Counted from the stretch's first letter, positions 1-6,026 are shown. The stretch is 11,151 bases of DNA from an uncultured Collinsella sp. (GCA_934655835.1 CAKUHM010000030.1:1-11151); one strand, 5' to 3'. Notes: generated from the letters alone by a model not told the origin. Numbers and translations: made by a program.

Positions 1-17
1 AGCGCGTCCTCGGACAT

Positions 18-60
18 GAAAGAACCCCCGCTGCGCACTTTGTGCGGCGGGGGTTCTTTC
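18..60. terminator. Strong GC-rich hairpin, probable terminator of a gene left of the window
   Basis: The arms 18-31 and 47-60 are perfectly complementary over 14 bp. The inner arms 34-38 and 42-46 pair too, leaving a 2-nt bulge (32-33) and a TTT loop. The outer arm is A-rich on one side and T-rich on the other (GAAAGAAC/GTTCTTTC), so the structure could end transcription in either direction; no longer T-tract follows. It probably serves the gene ending before base 1 and may also stop transcripts leaving tetR on the minus strand. Confidence 0.75.
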
Positions 61-181
61 ATCCTGCGGAATGCGCTGGGAAGTTACCCCATGCGGGAAG
101 CTGCGGAGTCTTTGCTGCGCTCGAGTAGGCAACCCAACATATATATCTGAATTTGGATGTGATGGGCACTTTGTTGTTAGG

Positions 182-247
182 CGCTTTGAGATGCGGGTGA
201 CGCTTTGGGATGCGTGGCGCCTTGGGGTGGGGCGGTGCTTTGGGATG
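182..247. repeat. Degenerate ~18-bp tandem repeat, about four copies
   Basis: Four imperfect copies of a unit close to CGCTTTGGGATG begin at 182, 201, 218 and 236, a period of 17-19 bp. Copies 1, 2 and 4 keep CTTTGRGATG; copy 3 (CGCCTTGGGGTG) is more decayed. The stretch is G/T-rich and lies between the left hairpin and the tetR stop codon. I see no convincing gene in 61-257: the only open frame there has no ribosome binding site and no recognisable protein pattern. Confidence 0.4.
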
Positions 248-257
248 AGAGGCTTGC

Positions 258-797
258 TTAGTTGAAGAGGGGTTGTATGGCTGATAGGTAGTCTTTGGCT
301 ACGTCGGCTTTGTTTGCTTCGAAATTGTGCCAGGCCCACCATTGGACTGTTCCTACGAAGCTTGAGGCTATGTGGTGCAGTAGGAAGCTTCGGTCCATGG
401 TGGCGGCGGGGCCGTTTGGGTCGGTAGGAACGGTTTCGGCTGCTCGGGACATGATGGTCTTGCGCAAGCAGTCGGCGAAGACGCGTGAGCCGGCTCCTGC
501 TACCAGGGCTCGTACGCCTTGGCGACGCTCCCAGAGGTTGTTGAGGATGTGCTCGACTTGCACGAGCGGGTCGTCGAACGGCGTGCCGTCATCGTCGAGG
601 GCGTGGGCGCAGATGTCGCTCACGAGCTCTGCGAGTAGGTCGTCTTTGCTCTTGAAAAGGCCGTAGAACGTCGCGCGGCCCACGTTGGCACGCGCGATGA
701 TGTCGCCGACGGTGATCTTAACGTAGTCTTCCTCGCGAAGGAGCTCGGAAAACGCCGTGACTATAGCGGCGCGGCTTTTGGTTTTGCGAGCATCCAT
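258..797 (-). CDS. TetR/AcrR-family transcriptional regulator
   Basis: A 179-residue protein. The N-terminal helix-turn-helix spans about residues 8-55, with a family-typical core at 28-52: ITVGDIIARANVGRATFY, then an FxxKDDLL turn. The rest is a helical ligand or dimer domain of usual TetR size, but its sequence (WERRQGVRALVAGAG, VQWWAWHNFE) does not tell me the ligand. I chose ATG at 797 because the open frame extends upstream only through an Arg/His-rich translation antisense or out of frame to larC. The conserved start MDARKTKSRAAIVTAF fits the family. It starts 2 nt after the larC stop, so it is probably translated from the same mRNA as larB-larC; no strong Shine-Dalgarno is visible (only GGACGCG/TAAGA). 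Inference: an in-operon regulator of the lar genes, possibly autoregulatory. The known LarR of Lactiplantibacillus is a different family (Crp/Fnr). Confidence 0.88.
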   Translation of the reverse strand: MDARKTKSRAAIVTAFSELLREEDYVKITVGDIIARANVGRATFYGLFKSKDDLLAELVSDICAHALDDDGTPFDDPLVQVEHILNNLWERRQGVRALVAGAGSRVFADCLRKTIMSRAAETVPTDPNGPAATMDRSFLLHHIASSFVGTVQWWAWHNFEANKADVAKDYLSAIQPLFN

Positions 798-799
798 TC

Positions 800-1729
800 T
801 TACGCGTCCACGTGGACGAGCAGGCAGCGGAGCGTGCCCGAGCAACCCTCGTAGGGGCGCTTGCCTGCGCCGTAGCCTACAGCTTCGATGCGATAACGGG
901 CCGGCAGGTGCTCGGACGTGCGCAGTGCGGCGACGATGGCGGCGCCTGTGGGTGTCACGAGCTCGCCGGCGACCGGTGCGGGCGTGAGGGCGATGTTGCC
1001 CGCCTGGCACAGGTTGACGACGGCGGGCACCGGGATGGGCATAAGGCCGTGGGCACAGCGGATGGTGCCGTGGCCCTCGGAGAGCGACTCGACCACAATA
1101 TCCTCGATGCCCAGATCATCGAGACAGATGGCGACCGAGCAGACGTCGACGATGGAGTCGACGGCGCCTACCTCGTGGAACATGACGGTCTCGGGCGTTT
1201 TGCCGTGCGCCTTGGCCTCGGCGGCGGCGAGCGCAGTAAAGATAGCGAGCGCGCGACGCTTGGCGCCATCGCTCAGCTGCGAGCCGTCGATGATCTCGGT
1301 GACGTCTGCCAGGGAGCGGTGATGATGAGCGTGGTGGTGACCGTCGTGGTCATGGGCATGTTCATGCGTGTGCTCGTGGCAGTGGACATGCTCGTCCTCG
1401 TGATGATGTTCATGCTCGCCATGGTCGTGATGGTGGTGATGAGCGTGCTCGTGCGCGTGCTCGGCGGTCGCGTCGTTGCCGTAGAGCCAGGCCATGTCGT
1501 GGTCGTGATTCTCCAGCTCGGCTGCAAGCCGAACATCGAAGTCGTAGGCGTCGATGCCGTGCTTGTTTACGCGCGTCACGGCAACCTCAAAGCCGTCGAC
1601 CGGAAGCGTGGCGAGCTGCTCGCGCAGATGCTCCTCGCTGGCGCCCAGGTCGAGTAGCGCTGCGACGGTCATGTCGCCGCTGATGCCCGAGGTGCCGTCG
1701 ATGATAAGCGTGTGCTGATGGTTGGACAT
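800..1729 (-). CDS. larC: LarC-type nickel insertion protein, LarC1 portion only, with His-rich insert
   Basis: A 309-residue protein of the LarC (former DUF111) family. LarC inserts nickel into the pincer nucleotide made by LarB and LarE; full LarC is a CTP-dependent cyclometallase. Visible family blocks: an N-terminal DGTSGISGDMTVAALLDLGA (11-30), a HHHRSLADVTEII block (135-147), FHEVGAVDSIVDV (184-196), HGLMPIPVPAV (227-237) and GELVTPTGAAI (255-265). The chain ends shortly after GYGAGKRP (285-292). Family LarCs of about 400 residues continue here into the LarC2 domain, which holds the CTP site. No LarC2 frame follows, because tetR begins 2 nt later. Residues 91-137 contain 27 His among 47 residues (DNA about 1319-1507 for the wider 75-137 stretch), presumably a nickel store or sensor. 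The start is ATG at 1729 with AGGAG 8 nt upstream, overlapping the larB stop. Family assignment is firm; activity without LarC2 is uncertain. Confidence 0.9.
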   Translation of the reverse strand: MSNHQHTLIIDGTSGISGDMTVAALLDLGASEEHLREQLATLPVDGFEVAVTRVNKHGIDAYDFDVRLAAELENHDHDMAWLYGNDATAEHAHEHAHHHHHDHGEHEHHHEDEHVHCHEHTHEHAHDHDGHHHAHHHRSLADVTEIIDGSQLSDGAKRRALAIFTALAAAEAKAHGKTPETVMFHEVGAVDSIVDVCSVAICLDDLGIEDIVVESLSEGHGTIRCAHGLMPIPVPAVVNLCQAGNIALTPAPVAGELVTPTGAAIVAALRTSEHLPARYRIEAVGYGAGKRPYEGCSGTLRCLLVHVDA

Positions 1730-1739
1730 GAAATGCTCC

Positions 1740-2522
1740 TTAGCGGGCGCAGGGCGTGCCGGCGCTCAGATGATTGATAAGACTTGCCTGGTAGGCGGCT
1801 CCAAAGCCGTTGTCGATGTTGACGACCGAAACGCCGCTCGCACAGGAGTTGAGCATGGCGAGCAGTGCGGCCACGCCGCCAAAGCTCGCGCCGTAGCCCA
1901 CGCTGGTGGGGACGGCGATGACCGGGCAGCTCACCAGGCCGCCGATGACGCTTGCCAGGGCACCCTCCATGCCGGCGATGGCGATGACCACCTGTGCCTG
2001 GGCAAGTTCCTCGGCATGAGCGAGCAGGCGGTGCAGGCCGGCGACGCCCACGTCGTAAAGGCGGTCGATCTCGTTGCCATAGAATTCGGCCGTCAGTGCG
2101 GCCTCTTCGGCGACGGGCAGGTCGCTCGTGCCGGCGCAGGCGACGACGATGCGTCCGTTGCCGGTGGGGGAGGGCGTGCCGCCCACGAGGGCGAGCTGGG
2201 CGTCCGGGACATATCCCAGGTCGATATTGTCATCAAGAAGCTCAGCGGTGCGCGCTGCCTTGTCGGCATCGAGACGCGTGACCAGGACGTGCTCCTGGCC
2301 TGCGTCGCGCAGCGCTTCGATAATGGCGGCAATCTGCTCGGCGGTTTTACCGGCGCCGTAGACAACCTCGCCAGCTCCCTGACGCACCCCGCGCGAAAGA
2401 TCGAGCTGTGCAAAGCCCAGATCGGCGGTCGGCGCCGTTTGGATGCGCGTGAGGGCATCGGCCGGTGCAACGCTTCCGTCTGCCACGTTACTTAGCAATT
2501 GCTCAAGATCGCGTTTGTCCAT
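1740..2522 (-). CDS. larB: LarB, nicotinate-adenine-dinucleotide carboxylase/hydrolase of nickel-pincer cofactor synthesis
   Basis: 260 residues, the usual LarB length. LarB carboxylates the pyridinium ring of NaAD and cleaves the phosphoanhydride, giving the mononucleotide that LarE sulfurates and LarC metallates. The C-terminal half is PurE/AIR-carboxylase-like and carries all the expected blocks: GTSDLPVAEEAALTA (131-145), DVGVAGLHR (157-165), AGMEGAL (183-189), PTSVGYG (205-211), MLNSC (223-227) and NIDNGFGAA (235-243). Cys227 corresponds to the cysteine in LarB that forms the covalent NaAD adduct (Cys221 in L. plantarum, from memory). The N-terminal domain has DLSRGVRQGAGEVVYGAGKT (41-60). 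The start ATG at 2522 has AAGGGA about 8 nt upstream. It is the first gene of a tight larB-larC-tetR unit. No larA or larE is in the window, so the cofactor user is unknown. Confidence 0.95.
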   Translation of the reverse strand: MDKRDLEQLLSNVADGSVAPADALTRIQTAPTADLGFAQLDLSRGVRQGAGEVVYGAGKTAEQIAAIIEALRDAGQEHVLVTRLDADKAARTAELLDDNIDLGYVPDAQLALVGGTPSPTGNGRIVVACAGTSDLPVAEEAALTAEFYGNEIDRLYDVGVAGLHRLLAHAEELAQAQVVIAIAGMEGALASVIGGLVSCPVIAVPTSVGYGASFGGVAALLAMLNSCASGVSVVNIDNGFGAAYQASLINHLSAGTPCAR

Positions 2523-2545
2523 ATAAGTTCCCTTCGACGCTTAAA

Positions 2546-2599
2546 AGTGTAGCACGCAAAGGGCTATTTCCGAACATTAGAGCAAAATTGTTCGGAAAT
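2546..2599 (-). promoter_or_regulatory. Promoter of larB-larC-tetR with an inverted-repeat operator over the -35
   Basis: Reading leftward, an extended -10 TGC-TACACT occupies 2554-2546, and a weak -35 TTCGGA lies at 2574-2569 with a 17-nt spacer. The -35 lies inside one arm of a perfect 11-bp inverted repeat: ATTTCCGAACA (2566-2576) and TGTTCGGAAAT (2589-2599), separated by 12 nt. A second, smaller inverted repeat, ATCTAAT/ATTAGAT (2598-2604, 2612-2618, 7-nt spacer), lies just upstream. A protein bound to the 11-bp arms would block the -35. The TetR encoded at the end of the operon is the obvious candidate, but the arm spacing is wider than a typical TetR site. The promoter call is by eye only. 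Confidence 0.5.
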
Positions 2600-2638
2600 C
2601 TAATATGTCAGATTAGATGGGTTTGTGAGGCCAACTCG

Positions 2639-3274
2639 CTAGTCGCGCAGGATGATGTCCATGGCGAGCATCAGGTTGCGCTCATCGATGGCAAACGGGG
2701 CCGCCTCGCGCGTCTTGGGCTTGGCGCAAAACGCGATGCCGGTGCCTGCGGCCTGAATCATGGGGATGTCGTTAGCGCCATCGCCGATTGCTACGGTGTG
2801 AGCCATGTCGACACCGCACTCAACTGCCCAATCCAGCAGCTGGATGAGCTTGGACTCCTTGGTCACAATGTCGGCCGCCAGTTTGCCGGTGAGCTTGCCG
2901 TCCGCGACCTCCAGGCGGTTGGCCAGGCAAAAGTCAATGCCCGCGGCGGCTACGATCTTGTCGGCGACCTCGTGGAAACCGCCGCTCACCACGCCGACCT
3001 TCCAGCCCTTGCTGTGCGCCGAGCGCACGAGCTCCAGCGCGCCGGGGGTAAACGTCACGCGCTCAAAGGTGCGCTCGAACACGCTCTCGTCCAGGCCAGC
3101 AAGCAGCCCCACGCGCTCCTCGAGCGCCTGCTTAAAGTCCAGCTCGCCGCGCATGGCGCGCTCGGTGATCTGCGCCACCTGCTCGCCCACGCCGGCTTCC
3201 TCGCCCAGCAGGTCGATAACCTCCTGGTTGATGAGGGTGGAGTCGATATCCATAACAATGAGGCGTGCAGTCAT
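2639..3274 (-). CDS. serB: Phosphoserine phosphatase, short HAD form
   Basis: A 211-residue HAD-superfamily enzyme that hydrolyses O-phospho-L-serine to serine, the last step of the phosphorylated serine pathway, in the cytosol. Motif I is MDIDST (8-13; Asp9 nucleophile, Asp11 acid/base), motif II VVSGGF (95-100; Ser97), the motif III lysine is near 139-142 (KESK), and motif IV is GDGANDIPMI (164-173; Asp165, Asp169). The substrate-specificity cap is at about 20-75, with EVIDLLGEEAGVGEQV and ERV as in SerB. It lacks the N-terminal ACT-like extension of longer SerBs, as many bacterial versions do. I chose ATG at 3274 (TARLIVMDIDST) because GGAAAGG precedes it by about 8 nt; an in-frame ATG 15 codons upstream has no ribosome site. 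It is 116 bp from larB with a promoter-like sequence between, so larB is probably separately promoted. It is divergent from aspS. Confidence 0.93.
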   Translation of the reverse strand: MTARLIVMDIDSTLINQEVIDLLGEEAGVGEQVAQITERAMRGELDFKQALEERVGLLAGLDESVFERTFERVTFTPGALELVRSAHSKGWKVGVVSGGFHEVADKIVAAAGIDFCLANRLEVADGKLTGKLAADIVTKESKLIQLLDWAVECGVDMAHTVAIGDGANDIPMIQAAGTGIAFCAKPKTREAAPFAIDERNLMLAMDIILRD

Positions 3275-3530
3275 GACGGGCCTTTCCAGGTGCTGTTTTA
3301 TTGGGGCATATTGTCGCACGTGACGCGTACGGGCGGATGCCGCAGTGTGTCAATTGTTTCGTCTCCGTCAAGTCTTTGGGCAGGAGCCACTTTTTCGCGG
3401 TACATCGGCACAGGTGCGATAAGATAGAACGCCATGTCTGGCTGCGCGGTTTACGCAGGCTGGGCAAATCTGTACGACGCCGCCCGGAACGACACGGGGC
3501 GGCACAGATCCATAAAGGAGGATCACTGGT
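3275..3530. promoter_or_regulatory. Divergent serB/aspS intergenic region with a structured aspS leader
   Basis: This 256-bp spacer must carry the promoters of both serB (leftward) and aspS (rightward). On the plus strand a -10-like TAAGAT lies at 3420-3425, but I find no good -35 at 16-18 nt. Downstream are two small hairpins: CTGCG/CGCAG (3442-3446, 3454-3458), and a GC-rich 7-bp stem GCCGCCC/GGGCGGC (3479-3485, 3497-3503) just ahead of the strong aspS ribosome site AAGGAGG (3515-3521, 9 nt from ATG). The T-box core (TGGNACCGCG type) is not visible, so I do not call a T-box. The hairpins could tune translation; this is inference. Confidence 0.4.
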
Positions 3531-5318
3531 ATGAGCCAGACCCGTCCCATCGACGAACATTCCATGCACACCCGTACCTGCGGCGAGCTTCGTCGCGAGA
3601 ACGTGGGCGAAGAGGTTACCCTCACCGGTTGGGTGAGCCGTCGCCGCGATCACGGCGGCCTTATCTTCTGCGACCTTCGCGACCGCGAGGGCATCACGCA
3701 GCTCACCTTCGACCCCGAGCACTCCGACGGCGACGCCTTTAAGATCGCCGAGACCATGCGTCCCGAGTGGCCCATCAAGATCCACGGCGTCGTGCGCGCC
3801 CGTGGCGAGGAGACCACCAACACCAAGCTCGCGACCGGCGAGATCGAGGTCCTGACCGATCATGCCGAGGTGCTCAACACGTCCGTCACCCCGCCGTTCC
3901 AGATCGAGGACGGCATCGAGACCAGCGAGGACACCCGCCTGCGCTATCGCTATTTGGACCTCCGTCGTCCCGAGATGATGGCCAACCTCAAGCTGCGCTC
4001 CGACTTTACCTTTGCCATTCGCGAGGCGCTGCACAACCGTGAGTTCATGGAGGTCGAGACGCCCTCTCTGTTCAAGTCCACGCCCGAGGGCGCCCGCGAC
4101 TTCATCGTCCCCAGTCGCATCCAGCCGGGCAACTTCTACGCCCTGCCGCAGTCCCCGCAGCTCCTGAAGCAGCTGCTTATGGTCGGTGGCGTCGAGCGCT
4201 ACTATCAGGTTGCCAAGTGCTTCCGCGACGAGGACTTGCGTGCCGACCGTCAGCCCGAGTTCACCCAGGTCGATATCGAGATGTCCTTCGTGGACCAGAA
4301 CGACGTCATGAGCGCGCTCGAGGAGGTCCTGTCCGACGCCTTCGGCCGCATGGGTGTCGAGATGCCCACGCCGCTGCGTCGCATGGACTACTGGGAGGCC
4401 ATGGACACCTATGGCTCCGACAAGCCCGATACCCGCTATGGCATGCACCTGGTCGACCTGACTGACATCTTTGCCAACTCCAAGTTCAAGGTCTTTGCGA
4501 CCGCCGCGAACGAGGAGGGCTCCGTCGTCAAGGCCATCAACGCCAAGGGCGCCGGTGCCTGGGCACGTGCCAAGATCGATAAGCTCGCCGGCGTGGCCTC
4601 CACGTTTGGCGCCAAGGGCCTGGCCTGGATCGCTTTCCGCGAGGATGGCTCCATCAACAGCCCCATCGTCAAGTTCTTCTCGGACGAGGAGATGGCGGCT
4701 CTGCGTGAGCGCATGAACGTCGAGCCCGGCGACCTTGTGATGTTCGCCGCCGGTCCGCGCCTGCTCTCTGACGAGATCCTGGGCGGCATGCGTTCCCACA
4801 TGGCTAACGCGCTCGAGATCAAGCGCGAGGGCCACGACTTCCTGTGGGTCGTCAACTTCCCGCTGTTCCACTGGGACGAGGATCGCAAGGCCTATGCTGC
4901 CGAGCACCAGCCCTTTACCCTGCCGACCGAGACCGACATCGCCAAGATCGAGGCCGACCCGCTGGCAGCCGGTTCCTGCACCTACGACTTTGTCATGGAC
5001 GGCTTTGAGGCCGGCGGCGGCGGTATGCGTATCCACAACGCCGAGATGCAGATGTCCATGCTCAAGCTCCTGGGCTTTACCGAGGAGCGCGCCGAGTCTC
5101 AGTTTGGCTTCCTCATGGAGGCCCTCAAGTTTGGTGCGCCCCCGATGGGCGGCTTCGCCCTGGGCCTGGACCGCGTGTGCATGCTGCTCACCGGCTCCGA
5201 CTCCATCCGCGACGTCATGGCGTTCCCCAAGACGGCCAGCGGCTCCGACCTCATGTCGGGCGCCCCGAGTGCCGTTTCCGGCGCCCAGCTCAAGGACGTC
5301 AGCCTGCGCCTGATGTAG
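3531..5318 (+). CDS. aspS: Aspartyl-tRNA synthetase (bacterial class IIb, probably non-discriminating)
   Basis: 595 residues, the usual bacterial AspRS length. It charges tRNA-Asp with aspartate in the cytosol. The N-terminal OB-fold anticodon domain (about 12-115) contains LTGWVSRRRDHGGLIFCDLR. Class II motif 1 is near 156-180 (RSDFTFAIREALHN), the QSPQ substrate loop at 207-210, motif 2 FRDED at 231-235 followed by RQPEFTQVDIEMSF, the GAD insertion at about 300-420, the GGGGMRIHNAEMQ block near the C-terminus, and motif 3 GGFALGLDRVCMLL at 540-553 (Arg548). His41 in RRRDHGG aligns with His31 of the Pseudomonas non-discriminating enzyme; discriminating enzymes have Leu there. It may therefore also charge tRNA-Asn and depend on GatCAB. 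The start at 3531 has a near-perfect AAGGAGG; the internal Met12 has none. Monocistronic, with its own terminator. Confidence 0.98.
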   Translation: MSQTRPIDEHSMHTRTCGELRRENVGEEVTLTGWVSRRRDHGGLIFCDLRDREGITQLTFDPEHSDGDAFKIAETMRPEWPIKIHGVVRARGEETTNTKLATGEIEVLTDHAEVLNTSVTPPFQIEDGIETSEDTRLRYRYLDLRRPEMMANLKLRSDFTFAIREALHNREFMEVETPSLFKSTPEGARDFIVPSRIQPGNFYALPQSPQLLKQLLMVGGVERYYQVAKCFRDEDLRADRQPEFTQVDIEMSFVDQNDVMSALEEVLSDAFGRMGVEMPTPLRRMDYWEAMDTYGSDKPDTRYGMHLVDLTDIFANSKFKVFATAANEEGSVVKAINAKGAGAWARAKIDKLAGVASTFGAKGLAWIAFREDGSINSPIVKFFSDEEMAALRERMNVEPGDLVMFAAGPRLLSDEILGGMRSHMANALEIKREGHDFLWVVNFPLFHWDEDRKAYAAEHQPFTLPTETDIAKIEADPLAAGSCTYDFVMDGFEAGGGGMRIHNAEMQMSMLKLLGFTEERAESQFGFLMEALKFGAPPMGGFALGLDRVCMLLTGSDSIRDVMAFPKTASGSDLMSGAPSAVSGAQLKDVSLRLM

Positions 5319-5342
5319 GCGAACGGCTTACATATTGCTTGC

Positions 5343-5377
5343 AACGAGGGAAGGACACGCGCCTTCCCTCGTTTTTT
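5343..5377 (+). terminator. Rho-independent terminator of aspS
   Basis: A 12-bp perfect stem AACGAGGGAAGG/CCTTCCCTCGTT (5343-5354, 5362-5373) with a 7-nt loop runs straight into a six-T tract (5372-5377), 24 nt after the aspS stop codon. Confidence 0.93.
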
Positions 5378-5400
5378 GTGCGTCAGGGCGCGTCTTGTTG

Positions 5401-5630
5401 ACCCCGTGGGCAAAAAATGCCAAATATGAGTACTGCTGCAACGGGAGTAGCATATTTTTTGGCCCATTTCGGAACAAAATAAGGTGAAAATCAATTTATC
5501 TAACACCCTATAGGCATTGAATAGGGCCTTACAAGGTGCCGAAATTGCTCAAAATGGGCATTTCAGGCTCGATTTCGCTGTTACTAAATTGGTGGCAGTA
5601 CTCATATTTGCCACTTTTTGCCCACGGGGT
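5401..5630. mobile_element. 230-bp AT-rich palindromic element with 36-bp terminal inverted repeats (MITE-like)
   Basis: Bases 5401-5436 and the reverse complement of 5595-5630 match at 34 of 36 positions, beginning ACCCCGTGGGCAAAAA and ending CAAATATGAGTACTGC. The interior is AT-rich, unlike the flanking genes, and holds nested complementary pairs: GCCCATTT/AAATGGGC (5462-5469, 5552-5559), ATTTCGG/CCGAAAT (5466-5472, 5539-5545), TAAGG/CCTTA (5480-5484, 5527-5531) and CCCTAT/ATAGGG (5506-5511, 5520-5525). The whole element could fold into one long imperfect stem. It has no convincing coding capacity and no obvious target-site duplication (left flank TTGTTG, right flank ATCCGA). Alternatives are a large dyad regulatory site or a structured RNA. 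It fills most of the 404-bp aspS-HPr gap. Confidence 0.65.
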
Positions 5631-5662
5631 ATCCGAAAGGGCCCTCGATAAGCATCTAACGG

Positions 5663-5668
5663 TACAAT
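5663..5668 (+). promoter_or_regulatory. Possible -10 box of the HPr gene
   Basis: TACAAT stands 54 nt upstream of the HPr start codon and 33 nt right of the palindromic element. I find no -35-like hexamer at normal spacing, so this is a weak call based on the -10 alone. Confidence 0.3.
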
Positions 5669-5722
5669 AACTACCACGTGGCTGGGTTTGCCGGCCGAAT
5701 GTGCGATGCCGTGGGAGGGGAC

Positions 5723-5971
5723 ATGGTCGAGTTTACAAAGACGATTAAAGATCCGTTGGGACTGCATGCCCGCCCGGTTGCGCTGCTCTACGACATCATT
5801 GCCAAACATCGTAGCGACGTGTCAGTCAGTATCGGCGATCGCCACACGGATGGCCGCGACGTTATGGGCCTGATGGCCCTCTACGGCGAATGCGGCGAGG
5901 ACATTGTGTTTCGCGTTTCGGGCGTGGACGAGGCCTCGTGCGTCACATCGATCAGAAACCTCTCGCTCTAA
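5723..5971 (+). CDS. ptsH: HPr-family phosphocarrier protein with Asp at the Ser46 position
   Basis: An 82-residue HPr-like protein. HPr carries phosphate from enzyme I to sugar-specific IIA components of the phosphotransferase system via His15. The active-site block GLHARP is at 13-18, with His15 and Arg17 in the exact family positions, and the second block VMGLMAL is at 47-53. Aligning without gaps to Bacillus HPr (from memory), residue 46, the HPr kinase target Ser, is Asp (GRDVMGLM, codon GAC). I chose ATG at 5723 because GGAGGGG precedes it by about 5 nt and the alignment starts there; an upstream in-frame ATG at 5678 adds 15 residues with no family match. The gene stands alone without ptsI and is closed by a terminator. 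It may be the main HPr or a dedicated paralogue; with only this window I cannot tell, so the symbol is provisional. Confidence 0.88.
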   Translation: MVEFTKTIKDPLGLHARPVALLYDIIAKHRSDVSVSIGDRHTDGRDVMGLMALYGECGEDIVFRVSGVDEASCVTSIRNLSL

Positions 5972-5984
5972 CCTCAACAATGTG

Positions 5985-6007
5985 ACAAGGGGGACAGTCC
6001 CCTTTGT
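5985..6007. repeat. GGGGACAGTCCCC-centred intergenic palindrome
   Basis: GGGGAC-A-GTCCCC (5990-6002) extends outward by an ACAA/TTGT pairing with G-U wobbles, covering 5985-6007. It lies between the HPr stop and its terminator. I associate similar GGGACAGTCCCC/GGGACAGG sequences with dispersed intergenic repeats of Collinsella relatives; a partly similar string (CTGTCCCTTTTTG, 9276-9288) occurs later in this window. Confidence 0.5.
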
Positions 6008-6026
6008 TGCATAAATTGGTATGACA

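Noticed and set aside
71..265. 64-residue plus-strand frame at the left end
   Set aside because: No ribosome site, odd composition from the G/T-rich tandem repeat, and it overlaps the tetR stop on the other strand.
805..818. 14-bp perfect palindrome CGTCCACGTGGACG at the larC end, possible TetR operator
   Set aside because: It encodes the larC C-terminus and about one such palindrome is expected by chance in 11 kb; not enough to call.
798..1010. 71-codon N-terminal extension of the TetR frame
   Set aside because: It lies wholly within larC in another frame, is Arg/His-rich, and TetR proteins begin near MDARKTKS.
800..1010. Programmed frameshift joining larC to the next frame, as for LarC1/LarC2
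   Set aside because: No slippery heptamer is visible near the larC end and the next frame encodes a TetR regulator, not LarC2.
812..1657. 281-residue plus-strand frame opposite larC
   Set aside because: Antisense of larC; its Val/Met-rich run simply mirrors the His-rich codons and is not a membrane domain.
3418..3530. T-box riboswitch upstream of aspS
   Set aside because: The conserved T-box antiterminator sequence and a terminator are absent; only two unrelated hairpins are present.
3132..5036. 634-residue open frame on the minus strand opposite aspS
   Set aside because: It is antisense to a complete, motif-rich AspRS; its composition is the mirror of GC-biased codons, with no family pattern and no ribosome site.
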